Made by a program: the position numbers and the translations under genes
In this document: piece by piece, positions 7,737 to 16,643 of the stretch
Numbering within the stretch: the stretch's first letter is position 1
Layout of the letters: the number at the start of each line of letters is the position of its first letter
NCBI GenBank assembly: GCA_964453155.1
Contig: CAYVQU010000003.1
Coordinates: 1 to 64,000, forward strand
Reading direction: 5' to 3'
Source: CAYVQU01 sp964453155
GTDB lineage: Bacteria > Chloroflexota > Anaerolineae > Anaerolineales > UBA11858
DNA: 64,000 nucleotides
Notes under the pieces: model-generated
Seen by the model: only the letters and a program-made list of their open reading frames with translations
What the model was told of the DNA's origin: nothing
Database searches by the model: none

Positions 7737-8732
7737 CTAATTCGTCAACGCTACAATCAGGGTGTCCAAAGCTACATCCCCCTCCATTTGGCCGGTTTTG
7801 ATGGCTTCGTCGACCTCCAAAAGTTTGCGGTAAATGGCTTCCAACGATTCTAGCGAGAAGTTGCGAACCTGGCCACTGAGTTTGCGAGCCACAAAGGGAT
7901 ATGTTTTAAGTTGCTTCGCGACTTCGGCTTCGCGATTCCCGGCATCGACCAACTCGCGAGTCAGGAGCAGCAGCCGGAATTGACGAACAATCATCCCAAA
8001 CAGTCGCAAGGGATCATCTTCAGCTAGCAACCGGTGCAACATCTGCAGTGCCAGGCGACCGTTACGATTGCCAAGGGCATCGACCATCGCAAAGACATCT
8101 CCCTCCGCGGCATAGGGCGTCAAACGTTCGACATCATCGATATCGACGGGGCGGATGAAGTTGGCATAGGCTAACAATTTTTCGATCTCTTGAGCAGCCA
8201 TGCGCGGATCATCGAGAACATAATCGGCGAGTAATCCGGCGGCTTCATAAGAGAATTCGCCCCCCAGCTCGCGGGCTTTATTTTGGATCCACCGCGCCAT
8301 TTGCTGGCCTTTAGGGAGTGAAAATTCGCGTACATAGACTCGCCCGGCCTGTTCTGCCCCCCATTTTTGGAGCCAATGCTGGGTTCCCTTCCGCTTGGCT
8401 CGCTCATCGACCAAAGGCCGGGAGATAACAATCACCAGTGCCGTTGTGGGAGGAATTTGTTCGAGTGTCGTTTTGAACTGCTCCCGGACTTTGGGGCTTT
8501 TCATGGACCCCAGCGGATCGGTCAGGACGACCAACCGTCGATCAGTCAAAAATGGCATGGCATGCGTGCTGGCCGCGAGGGTGTTCACCGAAAACGAATT
8601 ACCTTCCAGCCGGGTGATATTCATCTCTGCGGTAGCTTGATCACCCATTTTTTCTTCCATCGAGGCCAGAAATTGGGTGATTGCGAACTCATCATCGCCG
8701 TGGAGAATATAAACAACTGGTTTATCCGTCAT
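7737..8732 (-). CDS. holA: DNA polymerase III delta subunit
   Basis: The delta subunit is the clamp-loader wrench that opens the beta sliding clamp. The 331 residues fit the family: an N-terminal YILHGDDEFAITQFLASM segment, LTDRRLVVLTDP, a helix-rich middle with DDPRMAAQEIEKLLAYA, and a C-terminal collar domain with VRQFRLLLLTREL. Its start is only 1 bp from the end of the DUF6391-like gene, so the two are translationally close and probably co-transcribed. Confidence 0.92.
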   Translation of the reverse strand: MTDKPVVYILHGDDEFAITQFLASMEEKMGDQATAEMNITRLEGNSFSVNTLAASTHAMPFLTDRRLVVLTDPLGSMKSPKVREQFKTTLEQIPPTTALVIVISRPLVDERAKRKGTQHWLQKWGAEQAGRVYVREFSLPKGQQMARWIQNKARELGGEFSYEAAGLLADYVLDDPRMAAQEIEKLLAYANFIRPVDIDDVERLTPYAAEGDVFAMVDALGNRNGRLALQMLHRLLAEDDPLRLFGMIVRQFRLLLLTRELVDAGNREAEVAKQLKTYPFVARKLSGQVRNFSLESLEAIYRKLLEVDEAIKTGQMEGDVALDTLIVALTN

Positions 8733-8733
8733 C

Positions 8734-9243
8734 TTAGCCTCGAGTAATGATCCGATGGGCTTTCAACTGGCCTCGTTTAGAGGGGATAATATCAACAATT
8801 TCGAGATCGCCCGGCACACCCGAAGTTGTGAAATTCTTTTGAAGATTCAGCCCTAATGGTTGGGCAAAAATCAGGGCCAGCGTTGCCAATACCGCGACCA
8901 GAGGCAGACGTTCAAGCTTATCGCGTTTGCGCCCGCCAACACCTAACATGCCCATCACACCGGCGATACCAGCCAGGGAACCTGCGGTGGCAAAATTGGT
9001 CCCACAATTGGGGTGAACGGCCAAATGGTGTTCACCCGCTTTCATCCGGTGGAGGGCCTCTTCAACCCCGGCCTTGACCGCGGTAGTGGGCAAATTTCCA
9101 ATCAACCAAAATCCATTAAAATCCGAGTATCCCCCCATCTTCAAGCCAGCATGTTTCTTTGCCAAAATGTGCAGCGAGGCATGTTCTAACCCGTGATTGC
9201 GGCGGATGCGGGAAAGAACGGGGATCGTATCTAAAATTGACAT
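8734..9243 (-). CDS. DUF6391-like membrane protein
   Basis: I place the start at the ATG 9241-9243 because a GGAG ribosome site precedes it and the family begins there (MSILDTIPVLSRIRRNHGLEHASLHIL), giving 169 residues. The HGLEHA motif and a HPNCGTNFAT segment recall DUF6391 proteins of cyanobacteria and Chloroflexota. Two hydrophobic segments lie near residues 80-100 and 110-130. Function is unknown; conserved His and Cys residues suggest metal binding, but this is inference. It sits directly upstream of holA. Confidence 0.7.
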   Translation of the reverse strand: MSILDTIPVLSRIRRNHGLEHASLHILAKKHAGLKMGGYSDFNGFWLIGNLPTTAVKAGVEEALHRMKAGEHHLAVHPNCGTNFATAGSLAGIAGVMGMLGVGGRKRDKLERLPLVAVLATLALIFAQPLGLNLQKNFTTSGVPGDLEIVDIIPSKRGQLKAHRIITRG

Positions 9244-9297
9244 AAAAAGCTCCAGTCCAGTAATGACCTGATTATACTCGACATAATCAATCGCCAT

Positions 9298-9326
9298 GTA
9301 GGGGCGGGTCTGAGACCCGCCCCTAC
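9298..9326. repeat. palindromic repeat, GTAGGGGCGGG family, copy 2
   Basis: This is a perfect 29-bp palindrome: arms GTAGGGGCGGGTCT and AGACCCGCCCCTAC (14 bp each) around a single G. It is the best copy of the family in the window and lies in the divergent gap between the DUF6391-like gene and the EthD-like gene. Confidence 0.8.
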
Positions 9327-9399
9327 CCAACCCATTTTGTCCACCGAAATTAATAAGACTCTGATACCCGTTTAACCAGAATATGGGATAATTCAGGCC

Positions 9400-9747
9400 A
9401 TGCATAAACTCATCATTATGATCGAAGCCCCCGCTGATGAACCAGCTTTCGATGCTGCCTGGCCAGAATTTCTAGATGCCGCCGAAAAATTACCCCGCCT
9501 GGTACGCGAAGCAACTGTAAGGGTGACCAAAACTCTGTTTGGCAACGCCCAAATCAGTATTATCCACGAATTGTTTTTTAATACGGTCGAGGAATTAGAT
9601 TATGCCCTCATTTCCCCACAGGGCCAATTGACCGGCCACCTATTACAAAAGCTTACTGGTGGCCGGATGCTGTTAATGACGGCGGAACATCGAGAAGATG
9701 ATATCGAGAACATCCGCAAGTACAAACCCCATGTTGACTCCGAGTGA
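9400..9747 (+). CDS. EthD-like small protein
   Basis: A 115-residue protein of ferredoxin-like/dimeric alpha-beta-barrel type, most like EthD-domain proteins, which often accompany oxidative degradation pathways. It begins MHKLIIMIEAPADEPAFDAA, fitting the first strand and helix of such domains, and ends in a conserved-looking MTAEHREDDIENIRKYKP. No catalytic motif is evident. It overlaps the following YbaK-type gene by 17 bp, so they are co-transcribed. Confidence 0.65.
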   Translation: MHKLIIMIEAPADEPAFDAAWPEFLDAAEKLPRLVREATVRVTKTLFGNAQISIIHELFFNTVEELDYALISPQGQLTGHLLQKLTGGRMLLMTAEHREDDIENIRKYKPHVDSE

Positions 9748-10213
9748 TCTGAAAAATTTCATGACGGAGAACGCGATCCCAGGGGAAATCGTTTTCTTAG
9801 ATGTTCCCACGCCAACTGTACCCGACGCGGCCCAAGCCGTGGGAACAACTTCTGAACACATTGTCAAGTCGGTGTTATTCACCATCCGAGAGCAGCGAGT
9901 ACTAGCGATTGCCCGCGGCACTCAATTGATCGAGCGGCGGTGTATCGCGGCTCATTTTGGCGTCGGACGAAAACGCGTCCGGCTGGCACCCCCTGACATC
10001 GTCCTAGAAATGACCGGTTATCCTGTCGGGACGGTACCACCTTTCGGGCATCCGCAGCCCCTCCAAACCTTGATCGATCCCCTGGTATTGGAGCTGCCAT
10101 CAGCCTATGCTGGCGGTGGGGCCCATAACGCCCTGGTCCATTTAAAACCCCAGGATATTCTCGCCACCACCCAAGCCACAATCATCGATCTCCACAACCG
10201 CCCATCGCTTTAG
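9731..10213 (+). CDS. YbaK/EbsC-family aminoacyl-tRNA deacylase
   Basis: This 160-residue protein matches the YbaK/ProX family, which hydrolyses mischarged aminoacyl-tRNA(Pro). Features are TTSEHIVKSVLFTI with the family's lysine, then PPFGHPQPLQTLIDPLVL and YAGGGAHNALVHLKP near the C-terminus. I chose the ATG at 9731, because an earlier ATG at 9698 would add 11 residues deep inside the EthD-like gene. The specific misacylated tRNA cannot be told from sequence. Confidence 0.85.
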   Translation: MLTPSDLKNFMTENAIPGEIVFLDVPTPTVPDAAQAVGTTSEHIVKSVLFTIREQRVLAIARGTQLIERRCIAAHFGVGRKRVRLAPPDIVLEMTGYPVGTVPPFGHPQPLQTLIDPLVLELPSAYAGGGAHNALVHLKPQDILATTQATIIDLHNRPSL

Positions 10214-10265
10214 ACTTTTAAACCCTTCAGACTTTTCAAACCCTTTCGACATTGAACCTAATGCC

Positions 10266-11270
10266 ATGACCGACCCAACCCCAGATATTAAACTCCAAAC
10301 TCAAAAATCAAAATCTCGTACCAAAGCAGATGAACTGCGGGCTATACTAAAAAAACTTGACACCCGGATTTCAAAAATACCGGATAGCTCCCCAGCCCAA
10401 GCCCTCGAAATTCTGACGATGTTTGACCAAGCCGACCAAATTATGCTTGAGTTGAACGCTAAAGGCATGGATACCACCAGCGAGCAATCTCAACTCGATA
10501 CGATCACCGGGAAATTCCGCAAACGATTGGCAAGCTTTGTGCAAAAAGCCGGTGGCCCCGAAAGCTTGGCTCACGCCCGTCAAACCCGGCAGCCATCGCA
10601 CAGCTATTGGTGGTGGTTTGCAGATGAAATTCTCCAAACCGAACGCAAACAGAAAGCTAGCCGCTGGCTGCGGAATGTGGGGATATTCGCAGTTGTTTTC
10701 CTAATTGTGGCCGTCCTCTACCAACGCTTTTTGGCCCCCGATCCGGCTGTTTCAGCCAGCTATGGCCACCAACAAAGAGCCGAAATCGCTCTAACGAAAA
10801 CTGATTTAGATATTGCCCTCGCCGAAATCAATGCCGCGCTAGAATATACGCCCGATGATTATCAACTATATATCCTCAAAGGCGTAATTTTAGATGAAAT
10901 GAAAAATTACGAGAAGGCAGTCGCAAATTACACCCTGGCCAAAGAACGCGTTCCCGAAGAATCCTTGTTTTATACCCAACGAGCTACCTTTTACTTGATG
11001 CTCAATAAGCCTGAATTAACTTTAATTGACGCGGAGACCGCGGTGGCTCTCAATCCCGATTCTGCCGTCAGTTACTTGAATATGGGGCAGGCCCATGAAG
11101 CTTTGGGCGATATCAATGCCGCGATCACCAGCTATGAACTGGCCGACGAAACCGCTGAACGGACTGGAAATGTTCAATTACAGGCAATTGCCCGAGTCAG
11201 CATATCGAATGCGATGCAGATGATTACCTTGCCCACGCTAGAAAACCCACTACCGTCCGTGGGGGAATAA
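10266..11270 (+). CDS. membrane-anchored TPR-repeat protein
   Basis: A 334-residue protein: a charged, helical N-terminal part (residues 1-120), one transmembrane helix near 140-157 (VGIFAVVFLIVAVLYQRFLA), and three or four TPR units from about 165 to 305 (YILKGVILDEMKNYEKAVANY and AVSYLNMGQAHEALGDINAA are typical helices). TPR domains mediate protein-protein contacts; here they probably lie outside the membrane. The M23 peptidase gene starts 7 bp after its stop, so the two are likely one operon and may act together at the cell envelope. Confidence 0.8.
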   Translation: MTDPTPDIKLQTQKSKSRTKADELRAILKKLDTRISKIPDSSPAQALEILTMFDQADQIMLELNAKGMDTTSEQSQLDTITGKFRKRLASFVQKAGGPESLAHARQTRQPSHSYWWWFADEILQTERKQKASRWLRNVGIFAVVFLIVAVLYQRFLAPDPAVSASYGHQQRAEIALTKTDLDIALAEINAALEYTPDDYQLYILKGVILDEMKNYEKAVANYTLAKERVPEESLFYTQRATFYLMLNKPELTLIDAETAVALNPDSAVSYLNMGQAHEALGDINAAITSYELADETAERTGNVQLQAIARVSISNAMQMITLPTLENPLPSVGE

Positions 11271-11277
11271 CGCGCCC

Positions 11278-12009
11278 ATGCAAATTCGCCAACCAAGAAA
11301 GAAAACCTCGAAAACCTGGCGGGTACTCCTATCACTCGGGTTTATTGGCCTGTTAGTGGTTGGTTATTTTGGCTACCGCTGGTTCATCCGCAGCGGAGGG
11401 CGGTTGGAACGAGTGCTGGCCTGGATCCGCAACCCCGGCTCACATCCTGAGTGGTCGATTACCGCGGGCGAACGCTGCGAAATGGCCCCATTCAGCATGC
11501 CCACCGATGGCTTTATCGGTTTTCTGTGGGATGATTCTTTCCGCCCCGGGCACCAGCATCAAGGATTAGACATTTTCGGCGGTGAGGAAAACGGAATCAT
11601 CCCAGTTTATGCTGCCTATCCAGGATATCTCACCCGCCAAACAAACTGGAAATCGACAGTGATCATTCGCATCCCCAGCGACCCATTGGAACCATCCCGC
11701 CAAATCTGGACGTATTACACCCACATGGCATCTGAAGATGGGATTTCATACATCGCTCCTGCTTTCCCCCCAGGAACGACCGAGGTTTTCGTTGACGAGG
11801 GGACGTTACTCGGGTATCAGGGCAATTATTCTGGCGATCCGAATAACCCGACTGGAATCCATCTCCATTTTTCGATTGTAAAGGATGATGGAAATGGGAA
11901 TTTCTTGAACGAGCTAAAAATCCAGAACACGTATGATCCCTCACCTTATTTAGGGTTGAATGTGAATGCGAATACCAATCCGGGGGAAATTGTGGTGTGT
12001 AACCAGTAG
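11278..12009 (+). CDS. M23-family (LytM-like) envelope peptidase, membrane anchored
   Basis: M23 proteins are zinc endopeptidases acting on peptidoglycan cross-bridges. This one has an N-terminal transmembrane anchor (residues 17-34) and an extracytoplasmic domain with the zinc motifs HQGLD (H and D ligands) and HLHF near the end. Unlike the other two M23 proteins of the window it lacks LysM repeats. The second His before the HxH motif is not obvious, so activity is probable rather than certain. Its TAG stop lies inside a GTAGGGGCGGG palindrome. Confidence 0.82.
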   Translation: MQIRQPRKKTSKTWRVLLSLGFIGLLVVGYFGYRWFIRSGGRLERVLAWIRNPGSHPEWSITAGERCEMAPFSMPTDGFIGFLWDDSFRPGHQHQGLDIFGGEENGIIPVYAAYPGYLTRQTNWKSTVIIRIPSDPLEPSRQIWTYYTHMASEDGISYIAPAFPPGTTEVFVDEGTLLGYQGNYSGDPNNPTGIHLHFSIVKDDGNGNFLNELKIQNTYDPSPYLGLNVNANTNPGEIVVCNQ

Positions 12010-12032
12010 GGGCGGGATGCTCCTGCTCCTAC
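12006..12032. repeat. palindromic repeat, GTAGGGGCGGG family, copy 3
   Basis: A degenerate 27-bp copy with left arm GTAGGGGCGGGATGC and right arm TCCTGCTCCTAC. The stop codon of the M23 gene (TAG, 12007-12009) is formed by the repeat, as for comEC at 2700. Confidence 0.6.
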
Positions 12033-12091
12033 ATAACATAGGGGTATAATAATTGCATCGACCAGGACTACCGTACCAGTGAAGGATTCCG

Positions 12092-12865
12092 ATGCATCCA
12101 AAAACCATTCTAATTGAAAAAATTGACCGGGTAGGGCTAATCCGCTTGAATCGGCCAAAAACGCTCAACGCGCTGAACGATACCTTACTGACCGAATTGA
12201 TGACAGCATTGGCCACTTTTGATTCCGATCCTGAAATTGGGGCAATGGTCATCACGGGGAATGAAAAAGCTTTTGCCGCGGGGGCCGATATAAAACTAAT
12301 GGCTGGCGCATCGGCGGTAGAGATGTTGAACAGTAAATTCATCGCCGCATTTGACCGCATTCGAAATATACGCAAACCCATCATCGCGGCGGTAGCCGGA
12401 TGGTGTTTGGGGGGCGGTAGTGAATTGGCCCTATCTTGCGATCTGATCGTGGCCGCCGATAATGCCAGGTTTGGTCAACCAGAAATCAATTTGGGCGTGA
12501 TCCCTGGGGCCGGTGGGACGCAGCGGTTGGCCCATGTCGTTGGTAAGTCCCTGGCGATGGAGATGGTTCTTAACAACCGCACCCTCAGTGCAACCGAGGC
12601 TCAGCATTACGGTATCACCAATTATGTTGACCCAGTCGAGACTTATTTAGAAAAAGCCCTATCGCTGGCTGCAGAAATCGCCGCCCGGGCTCCCCTGGCT
12701 GTCCAACTCGGTAAAGAAGCTGTCAATCAGGCCTTTGAGACTTCCCTAACCGAGGGCCTGGCCCACGAGCGCCAGGCATTTAATTTTCTTTTCGCCACTG
12801 AAGATCAAAAAGAGGGGATGGCCGCGTTTGTGGAAAAGCGGAAGGCCAAGTGGAGGGGGAAGTAA
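12092..12865 (+). CDS. enoyl-CoA hydratase/isomerase (crotonase family)
   Basis: At 257 residues this is a standard crotonase-fold enzyme, hydrating enoyl-CoA in fatty-acid or amino-acid catabolism. Visible motifs are LNRPKTLNALND, the oxyanion-hole FAAGADIK, and GWCLGGGSELALSCDLIVA. The two catalytic glutamates of hydratases are present: one in GGGSELAL's neighbourhood and one in GQPEINLGVIPGAGGTQ. A GAAGGA ribosome site lies before the ATG, and a TATAAT-like box lies near 12045. No beta-oxidation partners are adjacent. Confidence 0.9.
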   Translation: MHPKTILIEKIDRVGLIRLNRPKTLNALNDTLLTELMTALATFDSDPEIGAMVITGNEKAFAAGADIKLMAGASAVEMLNSKFIAAFDRIRNIRKPIIAAVAGWCLGGGSELALSCDLIVAADNARFGQPEINLGVIPGAGGTQRLAHVVGKSLAMEMVLNNRTLSATEAQHYGITNYVDPVETYLEKALSLAAEIAARAPLAVQLGKEAVNQAFETSLTEGLAHERQAFNFLFATEDQKEGMAAFVEKRKAKWRGK

Positions 12866-12867
12866 TT

Positions 12868-12930
12868 TATCAGTAAACAATGAGCAGTGTTCAATAAACT
12901 GATTACTGCTCACTACCTACTGATCACTGG
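12868..12930. repeat. intergenic word-palindrome built of CAGTAA/TTACTG words
   Basis: Words CAGTAAACAATGAGCAGT on the left are answered by ACTGATTACTGCTCACT and ACTGATCACTG on the right. It fills the gap between the enoyl-CoA hydratase and AAC(3) genes and overlaps an upstream GTG (12887) that I did not use as a start. Confidence 0.5.
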
Positions 12931-12934
12931 ATTA

Positions 12935-13720
12935 ATGGTCACTTTCAGGGATTTACGATCTGGATTTCGAGAACTAAAACTGGGTAAAGCGCCCGTAATT
13001 GTGCATGCGTCCTTGTCGGCATTTGGGGAAGTTCAGGGCGGGGCTGAGACGGTGGTCGGCGCCTTATTATCTCGGTTTGAAAGTCTCATCACGCCGACCT
13101 TTACTTACCGGACCATGATCACTCCCCCTGTTGGGCCGCCAGATAATGGGATCTCCTATGGACGCGATCAAGCTGCCAATCGCAGGGCCCTGTTCTACAC
13201 CCCCCGCCTGCCAGCTGACCCGCTGATGGGGATCATCCCCGAAACCATCCGCCGTCATCCTCAGGCACAGCGTTCTTACCATCCGCTCTATTCCTTCACG
13301 GGGATTAATGCTGAGATTGCCCTGGCGGCTCAAAACCTAAAAGCACCATATGGCCCCATTGAAGTTTTAACCCAATCCAATGGTTGGGTGTTACTTATGG
13401 GGGTTGACCATGTCGCCAATACCAGCATCCATTACGCCGAACAAATCGCCGGGCGGCGGCAATTCATTCGGTGGGCTCTCACCCCCCAAGGGATCATGGA
13501 ATGTCACCACTGGCCGAACTGCTCTTATGGATTCAATCGCATTGGGCCATTAATCGAGCGATATGTACGGTCAACAAACATTGGGAACGCCCATGTTCAA
13601 GCAATTCCATTGTCGGCCTTAATGGAACAAGCGACCGACATGATCGCGGCTGATCCGGCAGCACTGTTATGCAGTCAGGCTAGTTGTGAGCGGTGCACCA
13701 CGGTTCGGAAATTCATCTAA
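12935..13720 (+). CDS. aminoglycoside N(3)-acetyltransferase family protein
   Basis: This 261-residue protein, from the ATG at 12935, belongs to the AAC(3) family, which transfers acetyl from acetyl-CoA to the 3-amino group of aminoglycosides. Motifs are HASLSAFGEVQGGAETVV near the N-terminus, ITPTFTYRTM, the SYHPLYSFTG segment containing the catalytic-region His, and GVDHVANTSIHYAE. Many chromosomal members have unknown natural substrates, so resistance cannot be assumed. A GTG at 12887 would start inside a repeat and is less likely. Confidence 0.83.
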   Translation: MVTFRDLRSGFRELKLGKAPVIVHASLSAFGEVQGGAETVVGALLSRFESLITPTFTYRTMITPPVGPPDNGISYGRDQAANRRALFYTPRLPADPLMGIIPETIRRHPQAQRSYHPLYSFTGINAEIALAAQNLKAPYGPIEVLTQSNGWVLLMGVDHVANTSIHYAEQIAGRRQFIRWALTPQGIMECHHWPNCSYGFNRIGPLIERYVRSTNIGNAHVQAIPLSALMEQATDMIAADPAALLCSQASCERCTTVRKFI

Positions 13721-13773
13721 CAAAATGTTTAGGTGATTCATATACTTTTCTAACGCCGCTAGAGAGCATCTCC

Positions 13774-13806
13774 AACCTGCCGATGTTATAATCTGATGGC
13801 AGGTTT
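13774..13806 (+). terminator. probable rho-independent terminator after the AAC(3) gene
   Basis: AACCTGCC (13774-13781) pairs with GGCAGGTT (13798-13805), followed by a T-rich tract (TTTTGTCATTTTA). The 16-nt loop contains TTATAAT, so the element could also include the -10 box of a clpC promoter. Confidence 0.6.
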
Positions 13807-13923
13807 TGTCATTTTAGTCATAATGACGCTGGGTGTCGACAATACTTTGCCACCCATTCCGACCATTGTTGTGCGGGAAACCTGCGCCCCAATAAGCCAC
13901 CGCACAACCTAAAGGATAGTCCC

Positions 13924-16407
13924 ATGATGCGATTTGATCGCTTTACCGAACGAGCCCAAGAGGCCGCTCAAAGGGCTGCTGAGATCATTCAGCGGTACGG
14001 ACACAATCAAATTGACTCCGAACATATTCTCCTGGCTCTCATTGAGCAGCCCCAGGGTGTGATCTCTCAACTATTGGAAGCATTAAAAGTTGACCCCGAA
14101 GCCTTAACCGATCGGTTAGATTATGTGTTACGAACCAGTCCCAAAGCTAATATTTTTGGGGGTGGTGCTGGACAAATTTTCATTACCCCCCGGGTAAAAC
14201 GAATTGTCGATTTAGCCAATCAAGAGGCCAACCGCCTCAAAGACGAATATATTTCAACCGAACATCTTTTCCTGGCAATTTTGAGTGAACGCAATACCCC
14301 GGCAACTCGCCTGCTCGAAGGGGCCGGCGTTACCAAAGAACGAGTGTACGAGTCTATCCAGCAAGTACGGGGCGGACAACGGGTAACTGATCCCCAGGCC
14401 GAAAGCAAATACCGGGTACTGGAGAAGTATTCCCGAGATCTGACCACCATGGCCCGCGAGGGAAAATTAGACCCGGTGATTGGCCGCGACGCCGAAATTT
14501 TACGCGTCATCCAAATTCTTTCGCGCCGAACAAAGAACAACCCGGTTTTGATCGGTGAAGCCGGAGTCGGAAAAACTGCGATTGTGGAAGGGCTGGCCCA
14601 AAAAATATCTACGAACGACGTACCCGAAATTCTATCCGGCAAAAAAGTCGTCTCTCTGGATTTAGGGGCGATGATCGCTGGGTCTCGCTTCCGGGGTGAA
14701 TTTGAAGAACGCCTGAAAGCCGCGATCGAAGATATTCAGCGATCAGAAGGTGAGATCATTCTCTTCATTGATGAGTTGCACACCGTCGTCGGGGCTGGAG
14801 CTGCTCAAGGGGCATTAGATGCCTCTAATATGCTCAAGCCAGCCCTGGCCCGGGGTGAACTGCAATGTGTGGGAGCTACCACTCTTGATGAGTATCACAA
14901 ACACATCGAGAAAGATTCTGCTCTGGAACGTCGCTTTGCTCCTGTATTCGTTGAGGAACCATCGGTTGAAGATACTATCCTGATGTTACAAGGTCTACGT
15001 GACCGGTATGAAGCCCATCACAAGGTTAGTTTTTCTGAAGAAGCTTTGGTCGCCGCGGCCCGGTTCTCAGACCGCTATGTCTCCGACCGCCATCTTCCGG
15101 ACAAAGCCATCGACCTGATGGACGAAGCCGCGGCCAAACTCAGGGTGGCCCTTTATTCCCTGCCCCCCGAGTTAAAGGCGATGAAAACTGAAATCGATCG
15201 TCTCGAAGCCGAGGAAGAACAATCCGGTTTAGAACGCGATTATGAACGGGCCGCTGAAAAAAAGGCCGAACGACTGCGCCTTGAGACTGAATTCAAAACC
15301 GAACGTGACGTTTGGGAGGCCGAACACGGCATCGACGAAATTGTAGACGAAGACGATGTTGCCGAAGTAGTTGCCCAATGGACCGGGATCCCTGTCAGCC
15401 AGATGATGGAGACCGAGGCCGAGAAGCTACTCCACATGGAAGACCGTCTGCACGAACGGATCATCGGTCAGCACGAAGCTATTGTGGCCATCTCCGACGC
15501 CATCCGCCGGGCCCGATCTGGGCTGAAAGACCCTCGTCGCCCGATTGGCTCTTTCATCTTTATCGGCCCGTCAGGGATCGGCAAGACCGAGTTGGCCAAA
15601 GCACTGGCCGAGTTCATGTTTGATGATGAAGATGCTCTCGTCCGAATTGACATGAGTGAATACCGCGAGCAACACGCCGTTTCGCGATTATTTGGTGCTC
15701 CCCCAGGATATGTCGGCTACGAAGAAGGCGGCCAATTAACGGAAGCCGTCCGTCGCCGCCCCTATCGAGTAGTGCTCTTCGACGAAATCGAAAAAGCGCA
15801 CCCTGAAGTCTGGAATTCGCTCCTTCAAATCCTCGATGACGGTCGCCTAACTGATGGTCAAGGACATTTAGTCGATTTCCGCAACACCGTATTGATCATG
15901 ACCAGCAACTTAGGGACCAAATACGTGAGTAAGTCTGGACCGGTAGGTTACAACCTGCCTGGAGTCGAAGCTGAAGATCGCGAAGCTCAACGCCTCATCG
16001 AAAGAGAACTCAAGAAAACTTTCCGCCCAGAATTCATTAACCGGATTGATGAGATCATTACCTTCTCAGCCTTGTCATTGGATGATATGGTCGAAATTGT
16101 CAATCTACAGATGAAAGATGTCGCGGAACGATTGATGGAACATGGCATTCAAGTCGAACTCACCCCTGCCACCCTACAATGGCTCGCCGAAGTAGGCTAT
16201 GATCCCGACTTTGGCGCTCGTCCTCTCAAACGCGCGTTGCAAAAACATGTCGAAAGTCCCCTATCGCTCAAGCTCTTAAGTGGCGAATTCAAAGACAGCG
16301 CCGCGATTCGGGTTGATGTCGACGAAGATGCCCAATCTCTGGTTTTCATCTCTAAAGAAAAGGCCGATGAGCCAGTCGTTACTGAGACAGAATCTGTTGA
16401 AGCGTAA
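13924..16407 (+). CDS. clpC: ATP-dependent Clp protease ATP-binding subunit ClpC
   Basis: This 827-residue AAA+ unfoldase feeds substrates to ClpP. Order: double Clp-N domain (1-145), first AAA+ domain with Walker A GEAGVGKT near 213-220 and FIDELH, a short middle domain with a ClpC-type UVR-like segment (about 415-455), second AAA+ domain with Walker A GPSGIGKT near 548-555 and GAPPGYVGYEEGG, and the D2-small domain. The short middle region favours ClpC over ClpB. GPVGYNL sits where ClpP-binding tripeptide loops occur. A start at the second ATG (13927) is possible. A strong terminator follows. Confidence 0.93.
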   Translation: MMRFDRFTERAQEAAQRAAEIIQRYGHNQIDSEHILLALIEQPQGVISQLLEALKVDPEALTDRLDYVLRTSPKANIFGGGAGQIFITPRVKRIVDLANQEANRLKDEYISTEHLFLAILSERNTPATRLLEGAGVTKERVYESIQQVRGGQRVTDPQAESKYRVLEKYSRDLTTMAREGKLDPVIGRDAEILRVIQILSRRTKNNPVLIGEAGVGKTAIVEGLAQKISTNDVPEILSGKKVVSLDLGAMIAGSRFRGEFEERLKAAIEDIQRSEGEIILFIDELHTVVGAGAAQGALDASNMLKPALARGELQCVGATTLDEYHKHIEKDSALERRFAPVFVEEPSVEDTILMLQGLRDRYEAHHKVSFSEEALVAAARFSDRYVSDRHLPDKAIDLMDEAAAKLRVALYSLPPELKAMKTEIDRLEAEEEQSGLERDYERAAEKKAERLRLETEFKTERDVWEAEHGIDEIVDEDDVAEVVAQWTGIPVSQMMETEAEKLLHMEDRLHERIIGQHEAIVAISDAIRRARSGLKDPRRPIGSFIFIGPSGIGKTELAKALAEFMFDDEDALVRIDMSEYREQHAVSRLFGAPPGYVGYEEGGQLTEAVRRRPYRVVLFDEIEKAHPEVWNSLLQILDDGRLTDGQGHLVDFRNTVLIMTSNLGTKYVSKSGPVGYNLPGVEAEDREAQRLIERELKKTFRPEFINRIDEIITFSALSLDDMVEIVNLQMKDVAERLMEHGIQVELTPATLQWLAEVGYDPDFGARPLKRALQKHVESPLSLKLLSGEFKDSAAIRVDVDEDAQSLVFISKEKADEPVVTETESVEA

Positions 16408-16453
16408 GGCCAGACAGTTTTGAGCTAGTCCAGTCGAATTTCTAATTACGCAC

Positions 16454-16500
16454 AAACACAAAATCGCCCTCTAATCGGTATGGAGGGCGATTTTGTGTTT
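16454..16500 (+). terminator. rho-independent terminator of clpC
   Basis: Perfect 18-bp stem (16454-16471 with 16483-16500), 11-nt loop and a T-rich 3' arm, 50 bp after the clpC stop. Confidence 0.9.
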
Positions 16501-16643
16501 GTGAAAATCATATCAAAGCTATTACGTCTGTCATTACATTCGGGAGGTTTGCCACTGGTAGGAGTTATCATGTTCAGCTAAATTTGTAAGAACGCGTTTT
16601 AGGGCCTTAGCCCGGGTTGAAATACCATCGCACACAAACCATC

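Noticed and set aside
12887..12934. GTG start extending the AAC(3) protein by 16 residues
   Set aside because: The extension is translated from an intergenic word-palindrome and has no family similarity.
13721..13923. Possible CIRCE or CtsR operator before clpC
   Set aside because: Neither the CIRCE inverted repeat nor a tandem CtsR heptad is present; only a terminator-like hairpin is seen.
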